From Arthrobacter humicola (GTDB taxonomy: Bacteria > Actinomycetota > Actinomycetes > Actinomycetales > Micrococcaceae), in assembly GCF_022803015.1 (NCBI RefSeq), contig NZ_JAFKON010000002.1, forward strand, positions 248,001 through 312,000: 64,000 nt of DNA, read 5' to 3'. The position numbers were made by a program, and so were the translations under genes. Of the stretch, positions 37,289 through 47,859 are shown one piece after another. Below the pieces are notes generated by a model. The model was not told the origin of the DNA. It searched no databases and saw nothing but the letters and a program-made list of their open reading frames with translations. How positions within the stretch are numbered: the stretch's first letter is position 1; each line of letters begins with the position of its first letter.

Positions 37289-37393
37289 GGAGCCGGGGGG
37301 CGGCCGACCAGCGGGCGCCCCGTGCCCTCCTATCGTTTGATTTCACAATTTGATTCAAGCCGGTGGACGGCATCGGAGCGAAAGGGGCCTCGC

Positions 37394-38416
37394 ATGGGGA
37401 ACAACAATGACCGGCGGCAGCCGCGGCTCGAAGACGTCGCAGCGCTGGCCAAGGTTTCCCACCAGACCGTCTCACGGGTGATCAACAACCACCCGAATGT
37501 CAGCACGGGAACAAAGTCCCGGGTCGAGGCGGCGATTGCCGAACTCGGCTACCGGCGCAACACGGCCGCCCGGAGCCTGGTGACCCGGCGCACCCAGACC
37601 ATCGGTGTCCTCGCCTCCGAGCTCGGGCAATACGGCCCGGCGAATACCCTGCTGGGGGTCCAGCAAGCCGCCAGGGAAGCAGGGTATTTCGTGAGTATTG
37701 CCGCGATTAAGGGGGCCGCGGCGAAGGCCATTTGCGATGCGGTGCGGCACCTGACGGACCAGGGCGCGGACGGATTGATTGTGATCGTGCCGCACGACGG
37801 GACACTTCAGGTGCTCGAGGACCTGAACCTGGATCTCCCGGTGATCGTCGTCGGCGGAGCCGGAGAAGGGCGGTTGAGCGGCGCGATGGTCGACCAGAAG
37901 CTCGGCGCGCGGCTGGCCGTCGCCCATCTGATCAGCCTTGGCCACGAGCGGATCGGCCATGTCTCCGGACCGCTCGACTGGGTGGACGGCAAAGCCCGGG
38001 TTGACGGATGGCGCGAGGAGTTGGCGGAAGCCGGCCTCTCCGACGAGCTTCTGGTCGAGGGGGACTGGAGTGCGGACAGCGGGTACCGGATCGGGCAGCA
38101 GCTGGCAGAACAGCGCAGCGCCACCGCAGTGTTCGTCAGCAACGACCAGATGGCGCTCGGGCTGCTGCGGGCGTTTGGCGAGAAGGGCATCCGGGTTCCG
38201 GAAGACGTCTCCGTGGTTGGCTTTGACGACCAGCCCGAATCCGCCTACTTCATGCCGCCGCTGACCACTGTGCGACAGGACTTCGAGGAACTCGGAAAGC
38301 GCTGTATGGACCTGATACGCGCCCAGGTCGAGGGTGATGCCGCCAGTGGCGCCCTGGTGGTCAAACCTGCGCTCGTGGTGCGCGCCAGCACCGCACCCCG
38401 TCCCCGTCTCTCCTAA
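37394..38416 (+). CDS. araR: LacI family regulator of L-arabinose genes (AraR-like)
   Basis: A 340-residue LacI/GalR protein. The helix-turn-helix PRLEDVAALAKVSHQTVSRV is near residues 10-29, followed by ARSLVTRRTQTIGVLASEL and an effector domain with FVSNDQMALGLLRAFGEKG and GFDDQPESAYFMPPLTTVRQ. The ATG at 37394 has AAAGGGG upstream. It stands directly upstream of araB. Identical palindromes occur before this gene, before araB and, with one mismatch, before the sugar importer, so this is the probable regulator of all three. AraR assignment rests on context and operator, not on measured ligand binding. Confidence 0.85.
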   Translation: MGNNNDRRQPRLEDVAALAKVSHQTVSRVINNHPNVSTGTKSRVEAAIAELGYRRNTAARSLVTRRTQTIGVLASELGQYGPANTLLGVQQAAREAGYFVSIAAIKGAAAKAICDAVRHLTDQGADGLIVIVPHDGTLQVLEDLNLDLPVIVVGGAGEGRLSGAMVDQKLGARLAVAHLISLGHERIGHVSGPLDWVDGKARVDGWREELAEAGLSDELLVEGDWSADSGYRIGQQLAEQRSATAVFVSNDQMALGLLRAFGEKGIRVPEDVSVVGFDDQPESAYFMPPLTTVRQDFEELGKRCMDLIRAQVEGDAASGALVVKPALVVRASTAPRPRLS

Positions 38417-38456
38417 GGGCCGAAGCCCTCCGTTCCGGCAATACGTGCCAGGCTTC

Positions 38457-38485
38457 TTGACAGCATGTTTGTTAGCGCTAACAAT
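38457..38485 (+). promoter_or_regulatory. araBDA promoter with overlapping AraR operator
   Basis: Consensus -35 TTGACA (38457-38462), 17-nt spacer, and -10 AACAAT (38480-38485). The perfect 16-bp palindrome TTGTTAGCGCTAACAA (38469-38484) covers the spacer and -10, so repressor binding would exclude RNA polymerase. Confidence 0.75.
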
Positions 38486-38525
38486 AGGGGGGTTCGCAAT
38501 GTTGCGGAACCTATTGGAGGATTTG

Positions 38526-40298
38526 ATGGACTTCTCAGTGGACGGAACCGAAAACTTTGTCATCGGCGTGGACTACGGCACGCTTTCCGGGCGGGCCGTC
38601 GTCGTCCGGGTCCGGGACGGCAAGGAACTGGGCAGCGGGGTCTTTGAGTACCCGCATGCCGTGGTCACCGGCGAGCTTCCGAAAGACACGGCTGGGGTCG
38701 CCGGCATCCGGCTTCCGGGCGAATGGGCCCTGCAGGTGCCCAACGACTACCGCGACGTGCTCCGCCGGGCTGTGCCCGCGGCCGTCGCCGACGCCGGGAT
38801 CGACCCGGCCGCCGTGGTGGGCATCGCCACCGACTTCACGGCCTGCACCATGGTCCCCGTCAAGGGCGACGGCACACCGCTGAACGAACTTCCCGGATTC
38901 GCCAACCGCCCGCACGCCTACGTGAAGCTGTGGCGCCACCATGCCGCCCAGCCGCAGGCGGACCGCATCAACGCCCTGGCTGCGGAACTCGGCGAAAACT
39001 GGCTGCCGCGCTACGGCGGACTCATCTCCTCCGAATGGGAGTTCGCCAAGGGCCTGCAGTTGCTGGAGGAGGACCCGGAAAGCTACGCCGCGATGGACCG
39101 CTGGGTGGAAGCGGCTGACTGGATCGTCTGGCAGCTGTGCGGTAACTACGTCCGCAACGCCTGCACGGCCGGCTACAAAGGGATCTACCAGGACGGCCGC
39201 TACCCATCCAAGGAATTCCTGTCCGCCCTGAACCCGGACTTCAAGGATTTCGTCAGCGCCAAGCTGGCGCACACCATCGGCCGGCTCGGCGATGCAGCCG
39301 GCTATCTGACGGCCGAGGCCGCCGCCTGGACCGGACTGCCGGAAGGCATCGCCGTCGCAGTGGGCAACGTGGACGCCCACGTCACGGCGCCCGCAGCGAA
39401 GGCAGTTGAGCCCGGGCAGCTGGTGGCCATCATGGGAACCTCCACCTGCCACGTTATGAACGGTGCCGAACTGCGGGAAGTCCCGGGCATGTGCGGCGTG
39501 GTGGACGGCGGAATCGTCGACGGACTTTGGGGCTACGAAGCTGGCCAAAGCGGAGTGGGCGACATCTTCGGCTGGTTCACGAACAATGGCGTCCCGCCCG
39601 AGTACCACCAGGCAGCGGAAGCGGCAGGCCTGGGCATCCACGAATACCTCACGGAACTGGCCTCCCGCCAAGCCATCGGCGAACACGGCCTCATTGCCCT
39701 GGACTGGCACTCCGGCAACCGTTCCGTGCTGGTGGACCACGAACTCTCCGGCGTCGTGGTGGGTCAGACCCTCGCCACCAGGCCCGAAGACACCTACCGG
39801 GCCTTGCTGGAAGCCACGGCCTTCGGCACGCGCACCATCGTGGACGCCTTCCGCGACTCGGGAGTGCCGGTCAGGGAATTCATCGTGGCCGGCGGCCTGC
39901 TGAAGAACAAGCTGCTCATGCAGATCTACGCGGATATCACCGGCTTGCCGCTCTCCACCATCGGCTCAACCCAGGGGCCCGCCCTGGGGTCGGCCATCCA
40001 CGCCGCCGTGGCCGCAGGTGAATACGCGGATATCCGTGCCGCTGCGGCTGCCATGGGATCGGAGCCCGGCAGCATCTATATTCCCATTCCGGAAAATGTT
40101 GCCGCCTACGAAAAACTCTTCCAGGAGTACCGGACGCTGCACGACTATTTCGGCCGCGGCACCAACAGCGTGATGCACCGCCTCAAGGCGATCCAGCGTG
40201 CGGCCAGGCCCTCGTTTGCTGCCACTGCGGGCGCTCCGCAGCAGAACGCCGTCCCCGCCGTCCCCGCCGGCCCGGTCGCAGAGGAAGTGTCCGCATGA
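38526..40298 (+). CDS. araB: Ribulokinase
   Basis: Phosphorylates L-ribulose to L-ribulose 5-phosphate; FGGY carbohydrate kinase of 590 residues. N-terminal phosphate-binding motif IGVDYGTLSGRAVVV (13-27), substrate region ATDFTACTMVP, SSEWEFAKGLQLL, the FGGY motif near GTSTCHVM, and a C-terminal ATP-binding stretch VAGGLLKNKLLMQIYAD. The ATG at 38526 follows GGAGG by 5 nt. An in-frame ATG at 38499 would overlap the region just after the promoter and has no Shine-Dalgarno. A variable Ala/Pro-rich tail of about 35 residues ends the protein. The stop overlaps the araD ATG. Confidence 0.96.
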   Translation: MDFSVDGTENFVIGVDYGTLSGRAVVVRVRDGKELGSGVFEYPHAVVTGELPKDTAGVAGIRLPGEWALQVPNDYRDVLRRAVPAAVADAGIDPAAVVGIATDFTACTMVPVKGDGTPLNELPGFANRPHAYVKLWRHHAAQPQADRINALAAELGENWLPRYGGLISSEWEFAKGLQLLEEDPESYAAMDRWVEAADWIVWQLCGNYVRNACTAGYKGIYQDGRYPSKEFLSALNPDFKDFVSAKLAHTIGRLGDAAGYLTAEAAAWTGLPEGIAVAVGNVDAHVTAPAAKAVEPGQLVAIMGTSTCHVMNGAELREVPGMCGVVDGGIVDGLWGYEAGQSGVGDIFGWFTNNGVPPEYHQAAEAAGLGIHEYLTELASRQAIGEHGLIALDWHSGNRSVLVDHELSGVVVGQTLATRPEDTYRALLEATAFGTRTIVDAFRDSGVPVREFIVAGGLLKNKLLMQIYADITGLPLSTIGSTQGPALGSAIHAAVAAGEYADIRAAAAAMGSEPGSIYIPIPENVAAYEKLFQEYRTLHDYFGRGTNSVMHRLKAIQRAARPSFAATAGAPQQNAVPAVPAGPVAEEVSA

Positions 40299-40975
40299 GC
40301 AACCTGCTGGAAAGCATCGCGGAGGTCCGTCGCGAGGTCTGCGAACTGCACGCCGAACTCACGCGCTACGAACTGGTGGTGTGGACGGCCGGCAACGTCT
40401 CCGCCCGCGTCCCCGGCCATGACCTGATGGTCATCAAGCCGTCCGGAGTCTCCTACGCGGACCTCACGCCCGGGAGCATGGTTGTCACGGACCTCTACGG
40501 CACGCCCGCGGAGGGCGACTGGAGCAACCCCGCGCTGTCACCGTCCTCGGACACCGCGGCGCACGCCTACGTTTACCGGCACATGCCGGAGGTCGGCGGC
40601 GTGGTGCACACGCATTCGACCTACGCCACGGCCTGGGCCGCGCGCGGAGAGGAGATCCCCTGCGTGCTGACCATGATGGGTGACGAGTTCGGTGGGACGA
40701 TCCCGGTGGGCCCGTTCGCGCTGATCGGGGATGACTCGATCGGCCGCGGCATCGTGGACACCCTGGCCCAATCCAGCTCGCCGGCCGTGCTGATGCAGAA
40801 CCACGGGCCCTTCACCGTGGGCAAGGATGCCCGCTCGGCGGTCAAAGCCGCCGTCATGTGCGAGGAAGTGGCACGGACCGTCCATATTTCCCGGCAACTC
40901 GGTGAACCACTGCCGATCGACCCGGCCCAGATCGACTCGCTTTATGCCCGCTACCAGAACGTCTACGGCCGCTAG
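40295..40975 (+). CDS. araD: L-ribulose-5-phosphate 4-epimerase
   Basis: Class II aldolase-fold epimerase of 226 residues converting L-ribulose 5-phosphate to D-xylulose 5-phosphate. Metal site VVHTHSTYATAWAA (His-x-His), substrate motif GNVSARVPG, and the late His in MQNHGPFTVG. Start overlaps araB (ATGA). Confidence 0.96.
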   Translation: MSNLLESIAEVRREVCELHAELTRYELVVWTAGNVSARVPGHDLMVIKPSGVSYADLTPGSMVVTDLYGTPAEGDWSNPALSPSSDTAAHAYVYRHMPEVGGVVHTHSTYATAWAARGEEIPCVLTMMGDEFGGTIPVGPFALIGDDSIGRGIVDTLAQSSSPAVLMQNHGPFTVGKDARSAVKAAVMCEEVARTVHISRQLGEPLPIDPAQIDSLYARYQNVYGR

Positions 40976-41010
40976 GCCCACAACCAGGCCGCTAGGCCCA
41001 CAACCAGGCC
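40971..41010 (+). repeat. 20-bp perfect tandem duplication at the araD 3' end
   Basis: The unit GCTAGGCCCACAACCAGGCC occurs twice head to tail (40971-40990 and 40991-41010). The first copy contains the araD stop codon. It lies in the short araD-araA gap and looks like a recent slippage duplication. Confidence 0.9.
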
Positions 41011-41050
41011 CCGAAGCCGCGTCGCCCCCAAACCATCCGCAGGAGAAAAC

Positions 41051-42571
41051 ATGTCCAACGCCAACAACACGTCCCTTGAGCAGTACGAGGTCTGGTTCCT
41101 TACCGGCAGCCAGCACCTCTATGGCGAGGACGTCCTCAAGCAGGTCGCCGCCCAGTCCCAAGACATCGCTGACGCGCTGAACGCCTCCGCCGACGTCCCG
41201 GTGAAAATCGTCTGGAAGCCCGTGCTCACGGACTCGGACGCCATCCGCCGCACCGCCCTGGATGCCAACTCGGACGACGCCGTGATCGGCGTGACCGCGT
41301 GGATGCACACCTTCTCCCCGGCCAAGATGTGGATCCAGGGCCTGGACCTGCTCCGGAAGCCGCTCCTGCACTTGCACACCCAGGCCAACGTCGAACTGCC
41401 GTGGGCGGACATCGACTTCGACTTCATGAACCTGAACCAGGCCGCGCATGGCGACCGCGAGTTCGGCTACATCCAGTCCCGCCTCGGCATCCCGCGCAAA
41501 ACCGTCGTCGGCCACGTGTCCAACCCCGAGGTGTCCCGCCAGGTCGGATCCTGGCAGCGCGCCTCGGCGGGTTGGGCGGCCGTCCGGACCCTCAAGCTGA
41601 CCCGTTTCGGCGACAACATGCGCAATGTCGCCGTCACCGAAGGGGACAAAACCGAGGCAGAGTTGCGCTTCGGCGTCTCGGTCAACACTTGGTCCGTCAA
41701 TGAACTCGCCGACGCCGTGCACGGCGCGGCAGAGTCCGACGTCGACTCCCTCGTCGCCGAATACGAGCGGCTCTACGACGTGGCCCCCGAACTCCGCACC
41801 GGCGGCCCGCGCCACGAGTCGCTGCGCTACAGCGCCCGGATCGAGCTTGGGCTCCGCAGCTTCCTGGAGGCCAACGGCTCGGCCGCCTTCACCACGTCCT
41901 TCGAAGACCTCGGCGCACTGCGCCAGCTGCCGGGCATGGCCGTCCAGCGCCTCATGGCCGACGGTTACGGATTCGGCGCCGAGGGTGACTGGAAGACTGC
42001 CATCCTGGTCCGGGCAGCCAAAGTCATGGGCGCCGGGCTCCCCGGCGGCGCCTCGCTCATGGAGGACTACACCTACCACCTCGTCCCGGGCCAGGAGAAA
42101 ATCCTGGGCGCGCACATGCTGGAGGTCTGCCCGTCCCTGACCGCCGCCAAGCCGCGCGTGGAAATCCACCCGCTGGGCATCGGCGGCAAGGAAGATCCCG
42201 TCCGCATGGTCTTCGACACCGATGCCGGCCCCGGCGTCGTGGTGGCGCTGTCCGACATGCGCGACCGCTTCCGCCTCGTGGCCAACGCCGTCGACGTCGT
42301 GGACCTTGAACAGCCGCTGCCCAACCTGCCGGTGGCCCGTGCCCTCTGGTCGCCCAAGCCGGACTTCGCCACCTCCGCTGCTGCCTGGCTGACCGCCGGA
42401 GCCGCCCACCACACTGTGCTTTCCACCGCCGTCGGCATGGACGTCTTCGAGGACTTCGCCGAGATCGCCCAAACCGAACTGTTGACCATTGACGACGGCA
42501 CCACCATCAGGGGCTTCAAGAAGGAACTCGCCTGGAACGCCGCCTACTACAAGCTTGCCGGCGGTCTGTGA
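41051..42571 (+). CDS. araA: L-arabinose isomerase
   Basis: Mn-dependent isomerase converting L-arabinose to L-ribulose, 506 residues, the usual length. Conserved stretches include [55 protein letters not shown] and [11 protein letters not shown]. Catalytic Glu residues (in DYTYHL and FTTSFEDL regions) and metal-site His positions are in the expected order. AGGAG precedes the ATG. Confidence 0.97.
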   Translation: MSNANNTSLEQYEVWFLTGSQHLYGEDVLKQVAAQSQDIADALNASADVPVKIVWKPVLTDSDAIRRTALDANSDDAVIGVTAWMHTFSPAKMWIQGLDLLRKPLLHLHTQANVELPWADIDFDFMNLNQAAHGDREFGYIQSRLGIPRKTVVGHVSNPEVSRQVGSWQRASAGWAAVRTLKLTRFGDNMRNVAVTEGDKTEAELRFGVSVNTWSVNELADAVHGAAESDVDSLVAEYERLYDVAPELRTGGPRHESLRYSARIELGLRSFLEANGSAAFTTSFEDLGALRQLPGMAVQRLMADGYGFGAEGDWKTAILVRAAKVMGAGLPGGASLMEDYTYHLVPGQEKILGAHMLEVCPSLTAAKPRVEIHPLGIGGKEDPVRMVFDTDAGPGVVVALSDMRDRFRLVANAVDVVDLEQPLPNLPVARALWSPKPDFATSAAAWLTAGAAHHTVLSTAVGMDVFEDFAEIAQTELLTIDDGTTIRGFKKELAWNAAYYKLAGGL

Positions 42572-43470
42572 CCGGGGACGAATACGGGCTCCGGCACGGG
42601 GAGTACACCGCCGTCGTCGCCGCCCGCGGTGCAGCGGTGCGAACGCTGCAGTTCCGCGGGCGGGACCTGATCGTCCCGTTCCCGGCCGGCGGGCCCAACC
42701 CGGACTTCCGCGGCGTCATCGTGGCACCCTGGCCGAACCGGATTCCCGACGGGACGTACACCTTTGGCGGTGCGGACTACGAGCTCCCGGTCAACGAACC
42801 CGACCGGCAATGCGCCCTGCACGGCTTCACCCCGGGGCTGGAGTGGAGGCTGGAGTCCCGGACGGATTCCGCCGTGGAGTTCTCCTGCGCCATCGGGCCG
42901 GTGCCGGGCTACCCCTTCGCGTTGTCGATCACCGCCAGCTACCGGCTGGCCAGCGGGGGCCTGCACACTGACGTCACAGCAGCCAATGTGGGGCAGCGGT
43001 CCGCACCCTACGGGGTCTGTCCCCACCCGTATCTGCTGGCCGGGCCGGCGCCGCTGGACCAATGGAGCCTGGAGGTGCCGGCACGGACGTTCCTCGAGGT
43101 CACGCCGGACCGGCTGCTGCCGATCGCCACCCGGTCCGTTGAAGGACACGGATATGACTTCCGCGCGGCCCGCGTCATCGGTTCTACCAAGTTCGACCAT
43201 GCCTTCACCGACATGGTGTTCGACGGTGACGGGCAGGCACACGTCGTGGTCCGGGACCCGGGCGGGACCGGCGTCGGCATGGCCTGGGACCGCAGCTGCG
43301 CCTGGCTGCAGCTCTACACCGGGGATGCTGAACCGCCGCTGCCCGGCCGGCTCGGACTCGCCGTGGAACCCATGACCTGTCCGCCGGACGCCTTCAACAC
43401 CGGCACGGACCTCGTGCGGCTCGGACCCGGAGCCTCGCACCGCGCGGCCTGGCGCATCTTCGCCGTGTGA
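42568..43470 (+). CDS. Aldose 1-epimerase (mutarotase) family protein
   Basis: Interconverts sugar anomers; 300 residues with a galactose-mutarotase-like beta-sandwich. Visible elements are [47 protein letters not shown] (catalytic His) and [10 protein letters not shown] (second His), followed by [10 protein letters not shown]. The GTG start overlaps the araA stop (GTGA). In context it probably acts on L-arabinose released by the importer. It is of the Lmo/YphB-like rather than GalM type, so its specificity is unknown. Confidence 0.9.
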   Translation: MTGDEYGLRHGEYTAVVAARGAAVRTLQFRGRDLIVPFPAGGPNPDFRGVIVAPWPNRIPDGTYTFGGADYELPVNEPDRQCALHGFTPGLEWRLESRTDSAVEFSCAIGPVPGYPFALSITASYRLASGGLHTDVTAANVGQRSAPYGVCPHPYLLAGPAPLDQWSLEVPARTFLEVTPDRLLPIATRSVEGHGYDFRAARVIGSTKFDHAFTDMVFDGDGQAHVVVRDPGGTGVGMAWDRSCAWLQLYTGDAEPPLPGRLGLAVEPMTCPPDAFNTGTDLVRLGPGASHRAAWRIFAV

Positions 43471-43512
43471 GGGTCCGGCGGCGGTCCGAAGGAGATTGGC
43501 GCCGAATGTGCG

Positions 43513-43566
43513 TTGACTCACATGTTTCAAGAAGCTATCTTTGACCATATTGTTAGCGATAACAAT
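43513..43566 (+). promoter_or_regulatory. Sugar importer promoter with downstream AraR operator
   Basis: TTGACT (43513-43518), 17-nt spacer and TATCTT (43536-43541) form a promoter. The 18-bp palindrome ATTGTTAGCGATAACAAT (43549-43566), one mismatch from symmetry, follows at the expected transcription start. It shares the TTGTTAGCG half-site with the araB operator. Confidence 0.68.
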
Positions 43567-43714
43567 CAGCCGCAGTTCCCTTGGTGGCTGAACCCCCGTT
43601 CCATTCAGACCTCCGCAATCCTCCCGCTGTTACCGCCCCGCAGGGGCACGATGACGTGCAGGACTGCGATCAGGAGCAACTTCGCGGACTATGGGTCCGC
43701 GGAAGGAGAAAATT

Positions 43715-44839
43715 GTGAAGATCAGGAAACTCCTGGGCGCCGTCGCGGTTGTCCTCGCTGTGACCGTAGGGGCCACAGGCTGCGGCAGCAGGCCCGGCAC
43801 GGCCGCCCCGGCCGCCAGCGCCGACGCCGCCGGTTCCCTCGTCGGTATCTCGATGCCGACGCAGACCTCGGAGCGGTGGATCGCCGACGGCAAGAACGTC
43901 TCGGAATCCTTGACGAAGCTCGGCTACAAAGCCGACCTGCAGTACGCCAATGATGACATCCCCACCCAGGTGTCCCAGATCGAGAACATGCTCACCAAGG
44001 GTGCCAAAGCCCTCATCGTCGCGGCCATCGACGGCACCACGCTGACCGATGTCCTCGCCAAGGCGAAGGAGCAGAACGTCAAGGTTATCGCGTACGACCG
44101 GCTCATCAACGGCACGCCGAACGTCGACTTCTACACCACCTTCGACAACTACACGGTGGGCGTCCAGCAGGCCACGTCGTTGCTGACCGGCCTGGGCCTT
44201 GTTGACGCCAGCGGCAAAAAGGTCGAAGGCAAGGGCCCGTTCAATGTGGAGCTCTTCGCCGGCAGCCCGGATGACAACAACGCCAACTTCTTCTGGACCG
44301 GCGCCATGGACACCCTCAAGCCGTACCTGGACGCCGGAACCCTGAAGGTGCCCAGCGGCCAGACCAAGTTTGAGCAGGCTGCGATCCTGCGCTGGCAGGC
44401 CCCCGTGGCCCAGAAGCGCATGGAGGACATCCTCACGGCCGCCTACAGTTCCGGCACCAAGCTCAATGGCGTCCTCTCCCCGTATGACGGCCTCTCCATC
44501 GGCATCATTTCGGCCCTGACGAGCACCGGCGGCTACGCCAAGGGAAGCCTGCCGATCGTCACCGGCCAGGACGCCGAAAAGGGTTCGGTGAAGTCCATCA
44601 CCGCCGGCGAGCAGTACTCCACGATCTTCAAGGACACCCGCCAGCTGGGAGCCCAGGCTGTGAAGATGGTCGACGGCCTCCTGAAGGGTCAGGAACCCGA
44701 GGTCAACGACACCAAGACCTACAACAACAAGGTCAAGGTCGTCCCTGCGTACCTGCTCAAGTCCGTCATCATCACGAATGAGAACTACAAGAAGGAACTC
44801 ATCGACTCCGGTTACTACACGGCGGCCGACGTCAAGTAG
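43715..44839 (+). CDS. chvE: Multiple-sugar-binding lipoprotein ChvE-like
   Basis: Extracytoplasmic monosaccharide-binding protein of the periplasmic-binding-protein type I fold, 374 residues. The signal peptide ends in a lipobox ATGC. The mature part has [20 protein letters not shown] and [21 protein letters not shown] typical of ChvE/XylF. GTG at 43715, 6 nt after GGAAGGAG. Under a putative AraR operator, so L-arabinose is the likely main substrate; xylose, galactose or glucose are possible. Confidence 0.92.
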   Translation: MKIRKLLGAVAVVLAVTVGATGCGSRPGTAAPAASADAAGSLVGISMPTQTSERWIADGKNVSESLTKLGYKADLQYANDDIPTQVSQIENMLTKGAKALIVAAIDGTTLTDVLAKAKEQNVKVIAYDRLINGTPNVDFYTTFDNYTVGVQQATSLLTGLGLVDASGKKVEGKGPFNVELFAGSPDDNNANFFWTGAMDTLKPYLDAGTLKVPSGQTKFEQAAILRWQAPVAQKRMEDILTAAYSSGTKLNGVLSPYDGLSIGIISALTSTGGYAKGSLPIVTGQDAEKGSVKSITAGEQYSTIFKDTRQLGAQAVKMVDGLLKGQEPEVNDTKTYNNKVKVVPAYLLKSVIITNENYKKELIDSGYYTAADVK

Positions 44840-44847
44840 CCACGTCG

Positions 44848-44885
44848 AGGGTGGCGGGCCGCCGTCGAGTCCGGGCCGCCACCCT
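44848..44885 (+). terminator. Intercistronic hairpin chvE-mmsA
   Basis: 10-bp stem (arms AGGGTGGCGG and CCGCCACCCT) with an 18-nt loop, 8 bp after the chvE stop and no T-tract. Probably protects the abundant binding-protein mRNA or attenuates downstream transcription. Confidence 0.5.
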
Positions 44886-44946
44886 TTCCCGCAGACTCCT
44901 GCAGCCGCAGGACGTCTCAGGTACTACCAGTCAGTGAGAATTGGCG

Positions 44947-46476
44947 ATGAACACACCCATTCTTCAAATGCGAGGAATCACCAAGACCTTCCCGGGCGTG
45001 AAGGCCCTCCAGGACGTCACCCTGCAGGTGAACCGCGGCGAAGTCCACGCCATCTGCGGTGAAAACGGCGCAGGGAAATCCACCCTGATGAAGGTCCTGT
45101 CCGGCGTCTACCCGCACAGCTCCTTCGACGGCGACATCCTCTTCGAAAACGAACCCTGCAACTTCTCCAGCATCAGCGACAGCGAGAAGCGCGGAATCGT
45201 GATCATCCACCAGGAGCTGGCACTGAGCCCTTACCTGTCCATCGCCGAGAACATCTACCTCGGCAATGAACAGGCCAACCGCGGCTGGGTGAACTGGCGC
45301 AAGACCAACCTGGAGGCCGCGAAACTCCTGGCCCGGGTGGGCCTGAGCGAAAACCCGGTCACCCCCGTCCAGCACATCAGCGTGGGCAAGCAGCAGCTCG
45401 TGGAAATCGCCAAGGCACTCTCGAAGGAGGTCAAGCTCCTTATCCTCGATGAACCGACGGCGGCCCTCAACGACGAGGACTCGAGCCACCTGCTGGACTT
45501 GATCCTGCACCTGAAGGGCCAGGGTGTCACCAGCATCATCATCAGCCACAAGCTCAACGAAATCCGCAAGGTTGCGGACGCCGTCACCATCATCCGCGAC
45601 GGCAAGACGATCGAGACCCTCCGCCTGGGCGACGGCGAGATCACTCAGGAACGCATTATCCGCGGAATGGTGGGCCGGGACCTGGAAAGCCTGTATCCGG
45701 ACCGGGAACCACAGATTGGCGAGGAAGTCCTGCGGATCGAGGACTGGTCCGTCCGGCACCCGCAGGACTACAGCCGGGTGGTGGTCAACAACGCCAGCCT
45801 CAACGTCCGCAAGGGGGAAGTGGTGGGGCTGGCAGGACTGATGGGTGCCGGCAGGACGGAGCTGGCCATGAGCGTCTTTGGACGGAGCTACGGCACCGCC
45901 ACCTCGGGGAAGGTGTTCAAACACGGCACGGAAATCAACACTTCCACCGTCTCCGACGCCATCAGGCACGGCATCGCCTACGCCACTGAGGACCGCAAGC
46001 TCTACGGTTTGAACCTCATCGAGGACATCAAGCGGAACGTATCCATGGCGGCGCTGCGCAAGCTGGTCAAGGGCGGCTGGGTGGACAAGAACCAGGAAAC
46101 CGTGGTGGCCAACGACTACCGGAAGAGCATGAATATCAAGGCCCCCTCGGTTGCCGCCGTCACGGGCAAGTTGTCCGGCGGCAACCAGCAGAAAGTGGTG
46201 CTGAGCAAGTGGATGTACTCCGATCCGGACGTGCTGATCCTCGACGAACCCACCCGCGGCATCGACGTCGGCGCGAAGTTTGAGATCTACACGATCATCG
46301 CGAAGCTGGCCGCGGAAGGAAAGGCGGTCATTGTGATCTCCTCCGAACTTCCCGAACTGCTGGGCATCTGCGACAGGATCTACACCCTCTCTGCCGGGCA
46401 CATCACCGGCGAGGTCCCGATCGCCGAAGCATCACAGGAAACCCTCATGCACTACATGACCAAAGAGAAGGAATAG
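44947..46476 (+). CDS. mmsA: Monosaccharide ABC transporter ATP-binding protein (two ATPase domains)
   Basis: Energises sugar import at the cytoplasmic membrane face; 509 residues with two ATPase domains. Domain 1 has Walker [10 protein letters not shown] (38-46), signature [12 protein letters not shown] and Walker [12 protein letters not shown]. Domain 2 has a degenerate Walker A (LMGAGRTEL), signature [15 protein letters not shown] and [13 protein letters not shown]. This matches the XylG/RbsA/MmsA type. The ATG at 44947 is preferred to a TTG 6 nt upstream. The permease follows after 5 bp. Confidence 0.95.
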   Translation: MNTPILQMRGITKTFPGVKALQDVTLQVNRGEVHAICGENGAGKSTLMKVLSGVYPHSSFDGDILFENEPCNFSSISDSEKRGIVIIHQELALSPYLSIAENIYLGNEQANRGWVNWRKTNLEAAKLLARVGLSENPVTPVQHISVGKQQLVEIAKALSKEVKLLILDEPTAALNDEDSSHLLDLILHLKGQGVTSIIISHKLNEIRKVADAVTIIRDGKTIETLRLGDGEITQERIIRGMVGRDLESLYPDREPQIGEEVLRIEDWSVRHPQDYSRVVVNNASLNVRKGEVVGLAGLMGAGRTELAMSVFGRSYGTATSGKVFKHGTEINTSTVSDAIRHGIAYATEDRKLYGLNLIEDIKRNVSMAALRKLVKGGWVDKNQETVVANDYRKSMNIKAPSVAAVTGKLSGGNQQKVVLSKWMYSDPDVLILDEPTRGIDVGAKFEIYTIIAKLAAEGKAVIVISSELPELLGICDRIYTLSAGHITGEVPIAEASQETLMHYMTKEKE

Positions 46477-46481
46477 CGAAC

Positions 46482-47771
46482 ATGTCCGCCCTCCGAGAAT
46501 CCCTGGGCTTCCTGACAAGCCGCCTCCGCCAGGTTGGCATCTTTGTCGCCCTGATCCTGATCGTCCTGCTGTTCCAGATCCTGACGGACGGGATCCTGCT
46601 GGAGCCGCAGAACGTCACCAACCTGGTGGTCCAGAACAGCTATATCCTGATCCTGGCCATCGGCATGGTGATGGTGATCATCGCCGGCCACATCGACCTG
46701 TCCGTCGGTTCGGTCGCCGGCTTCATCGGCGCCTGTGCCGGTGTCATGATCGTGCACTGGGGCTGGGAGTGGTGGCTTGCTATTCCGGCCTGCCTGCTGA
46801 TCGGCGCGCTGGTGGGTGCCTGGCAGGGCTACTGGATCGCGTACGTCGGCATTCCCGCCTTCATCGTCACCCTCGCCGGGATGCTGATTTTCCGCGGCCT
46901 GACACTGATCGTTCTCAAAAACCAGCAGATCACGCCGTTCCCCGGCGAACTGCGGGCGCTGGGCGGCGGCTTCCTGCCGGACATTTCCGGCGGCACGTCG
47001 GTGCTGGAGTGGCTGACGGTCATCCTTGGCGTCGGCGCCACCCTGGCGCTGGTGATCCAGGCGGTCAAGGAACGCCGGATCCGCAAGAAGTTCGAACTCG
47101 AGAACGAACCGGTGGCCTGGTTCGCCACCAAGACCGCGTTCATTGCCCTGCTCATGCTGACCATCACATTCCTGCTCGCCAGCTACCGGGGCACCCCAAT
47201 CGTCCTGATCGTGCTGGCGGTCCTGGTGATCGTCTACACGGCCCTGATGAACAACAGCGTCTTCGGCCGGCACACCTACGCACTCGGCGGCAACCTGCAC
47301 GCGGCTGAGCTGTCCGGCATCAAAACCAAGGTGGTCACCTTCCGGCTGTTCGTGAACATGGGCGTCCTTGCCGCACTGGCCGGCCTCGTGTTCACGGCCC
47401 GGCTGAACTCCGCCCAGCCGGCCGGCGGCACGGGCTTCGAACTGGACGCCATCGCGGCGGCGTTCATCGGCGGCGCCGCAGTCACAGGCGGCATCGGAAC
47501 CGTGGCAGGGGCCATGATCGGCGGTCTCATCATGGGTGTCCTCAACAACGGCATGTCGATCCTGGGCCTCGGCACCGACTACCAGCAGCTCATCAAGGGC
47601 CTGGTGCTGCTCCTCGCCGTCGGCTTCGACATCTTCAACAAGAACCGCAGCGGCAAGGGCGGTGGGATCTCGATCATCGAGCGTCTCAAGCTGAAAACCC
47701 CGCCCGCGGCTGATGTTGACACCGGGAAGCCGGCGGCAGAGCATCCGGTCCCGGTAGCGGCCGGAAAGTAG
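46482..47771 (+). CDS. mmsB: Monosaccharide ABC transporter permease
   Basis: Membrane permease of the XylH/GguB/MmsB type, 429 residues, about 10-12 helices. GMVMVIIAGHIDLSVGSVAGFIG and FGRHTYALGGNLHAAELSGIKTK are conserved signatures, with the latter in the ATPase-contact loop. It has a longer central cytoplasmic loop (KERRIRKKFELENEPV) than RbsC. Last gene of the importer operon. Confidence 0.94.
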   Translation: MSALRESLGFLTSRLRQVGIFVALILIVLLFQILTDGILLEPQNVTNLVVQNSYILILAIGMVMVIIAGHIDLSVGSVAGFIGACAGVMIVHWGWEWWLAIPACLLIGALVGAWQGYWIAYVGIPAFIVTLAGMLIFRGLTLIVLKNQQITPFPGELRALGGGFLPDISGGTSVLEWLTVILGVGATLALVIQAVKERRIRKKFELENEPVAWFATKTAFIALLMLTITFLLASYRGTPIVLIVLAVLVIVYTALMNNSVFGRHTYALGGNLHAAELSGIKTKVVTFRLFVNMGVLAALAGLVFTARLNSAQPAGGTGFELDAIAAAFIGGAAVTGGIGTVAGAMIGGLIMGVLNNGMSILGLGTDYQQLIKGLVLLLAVGFDIFNKNRSGKGGGISIIERLKLKTPPAADVDTGKPAAEHPVPVAAGK

Positions 47772-47793
47772 CACGGGATACTCCAGACTGCTG

Positions 47794-47840
47794 CGACCGG
47801 GGCCGGCCCCCAAGAGGCCGGCCCCGGTCGGGCGTTTATT
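47794..47840 (+). terminator. Terminator after the sugar importer
   Basis: Perfect 15-bp stem (CGACCGGGGCCGGCC with its complement at 47816-47830), a 7-nt loop and then GGCGTTTATT. Strong hairpin with a moderate T-rich tail. Confidence 0.75.
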
Positions 47841-47859
47841 GCGGGTCTTTGCTGGGCCG

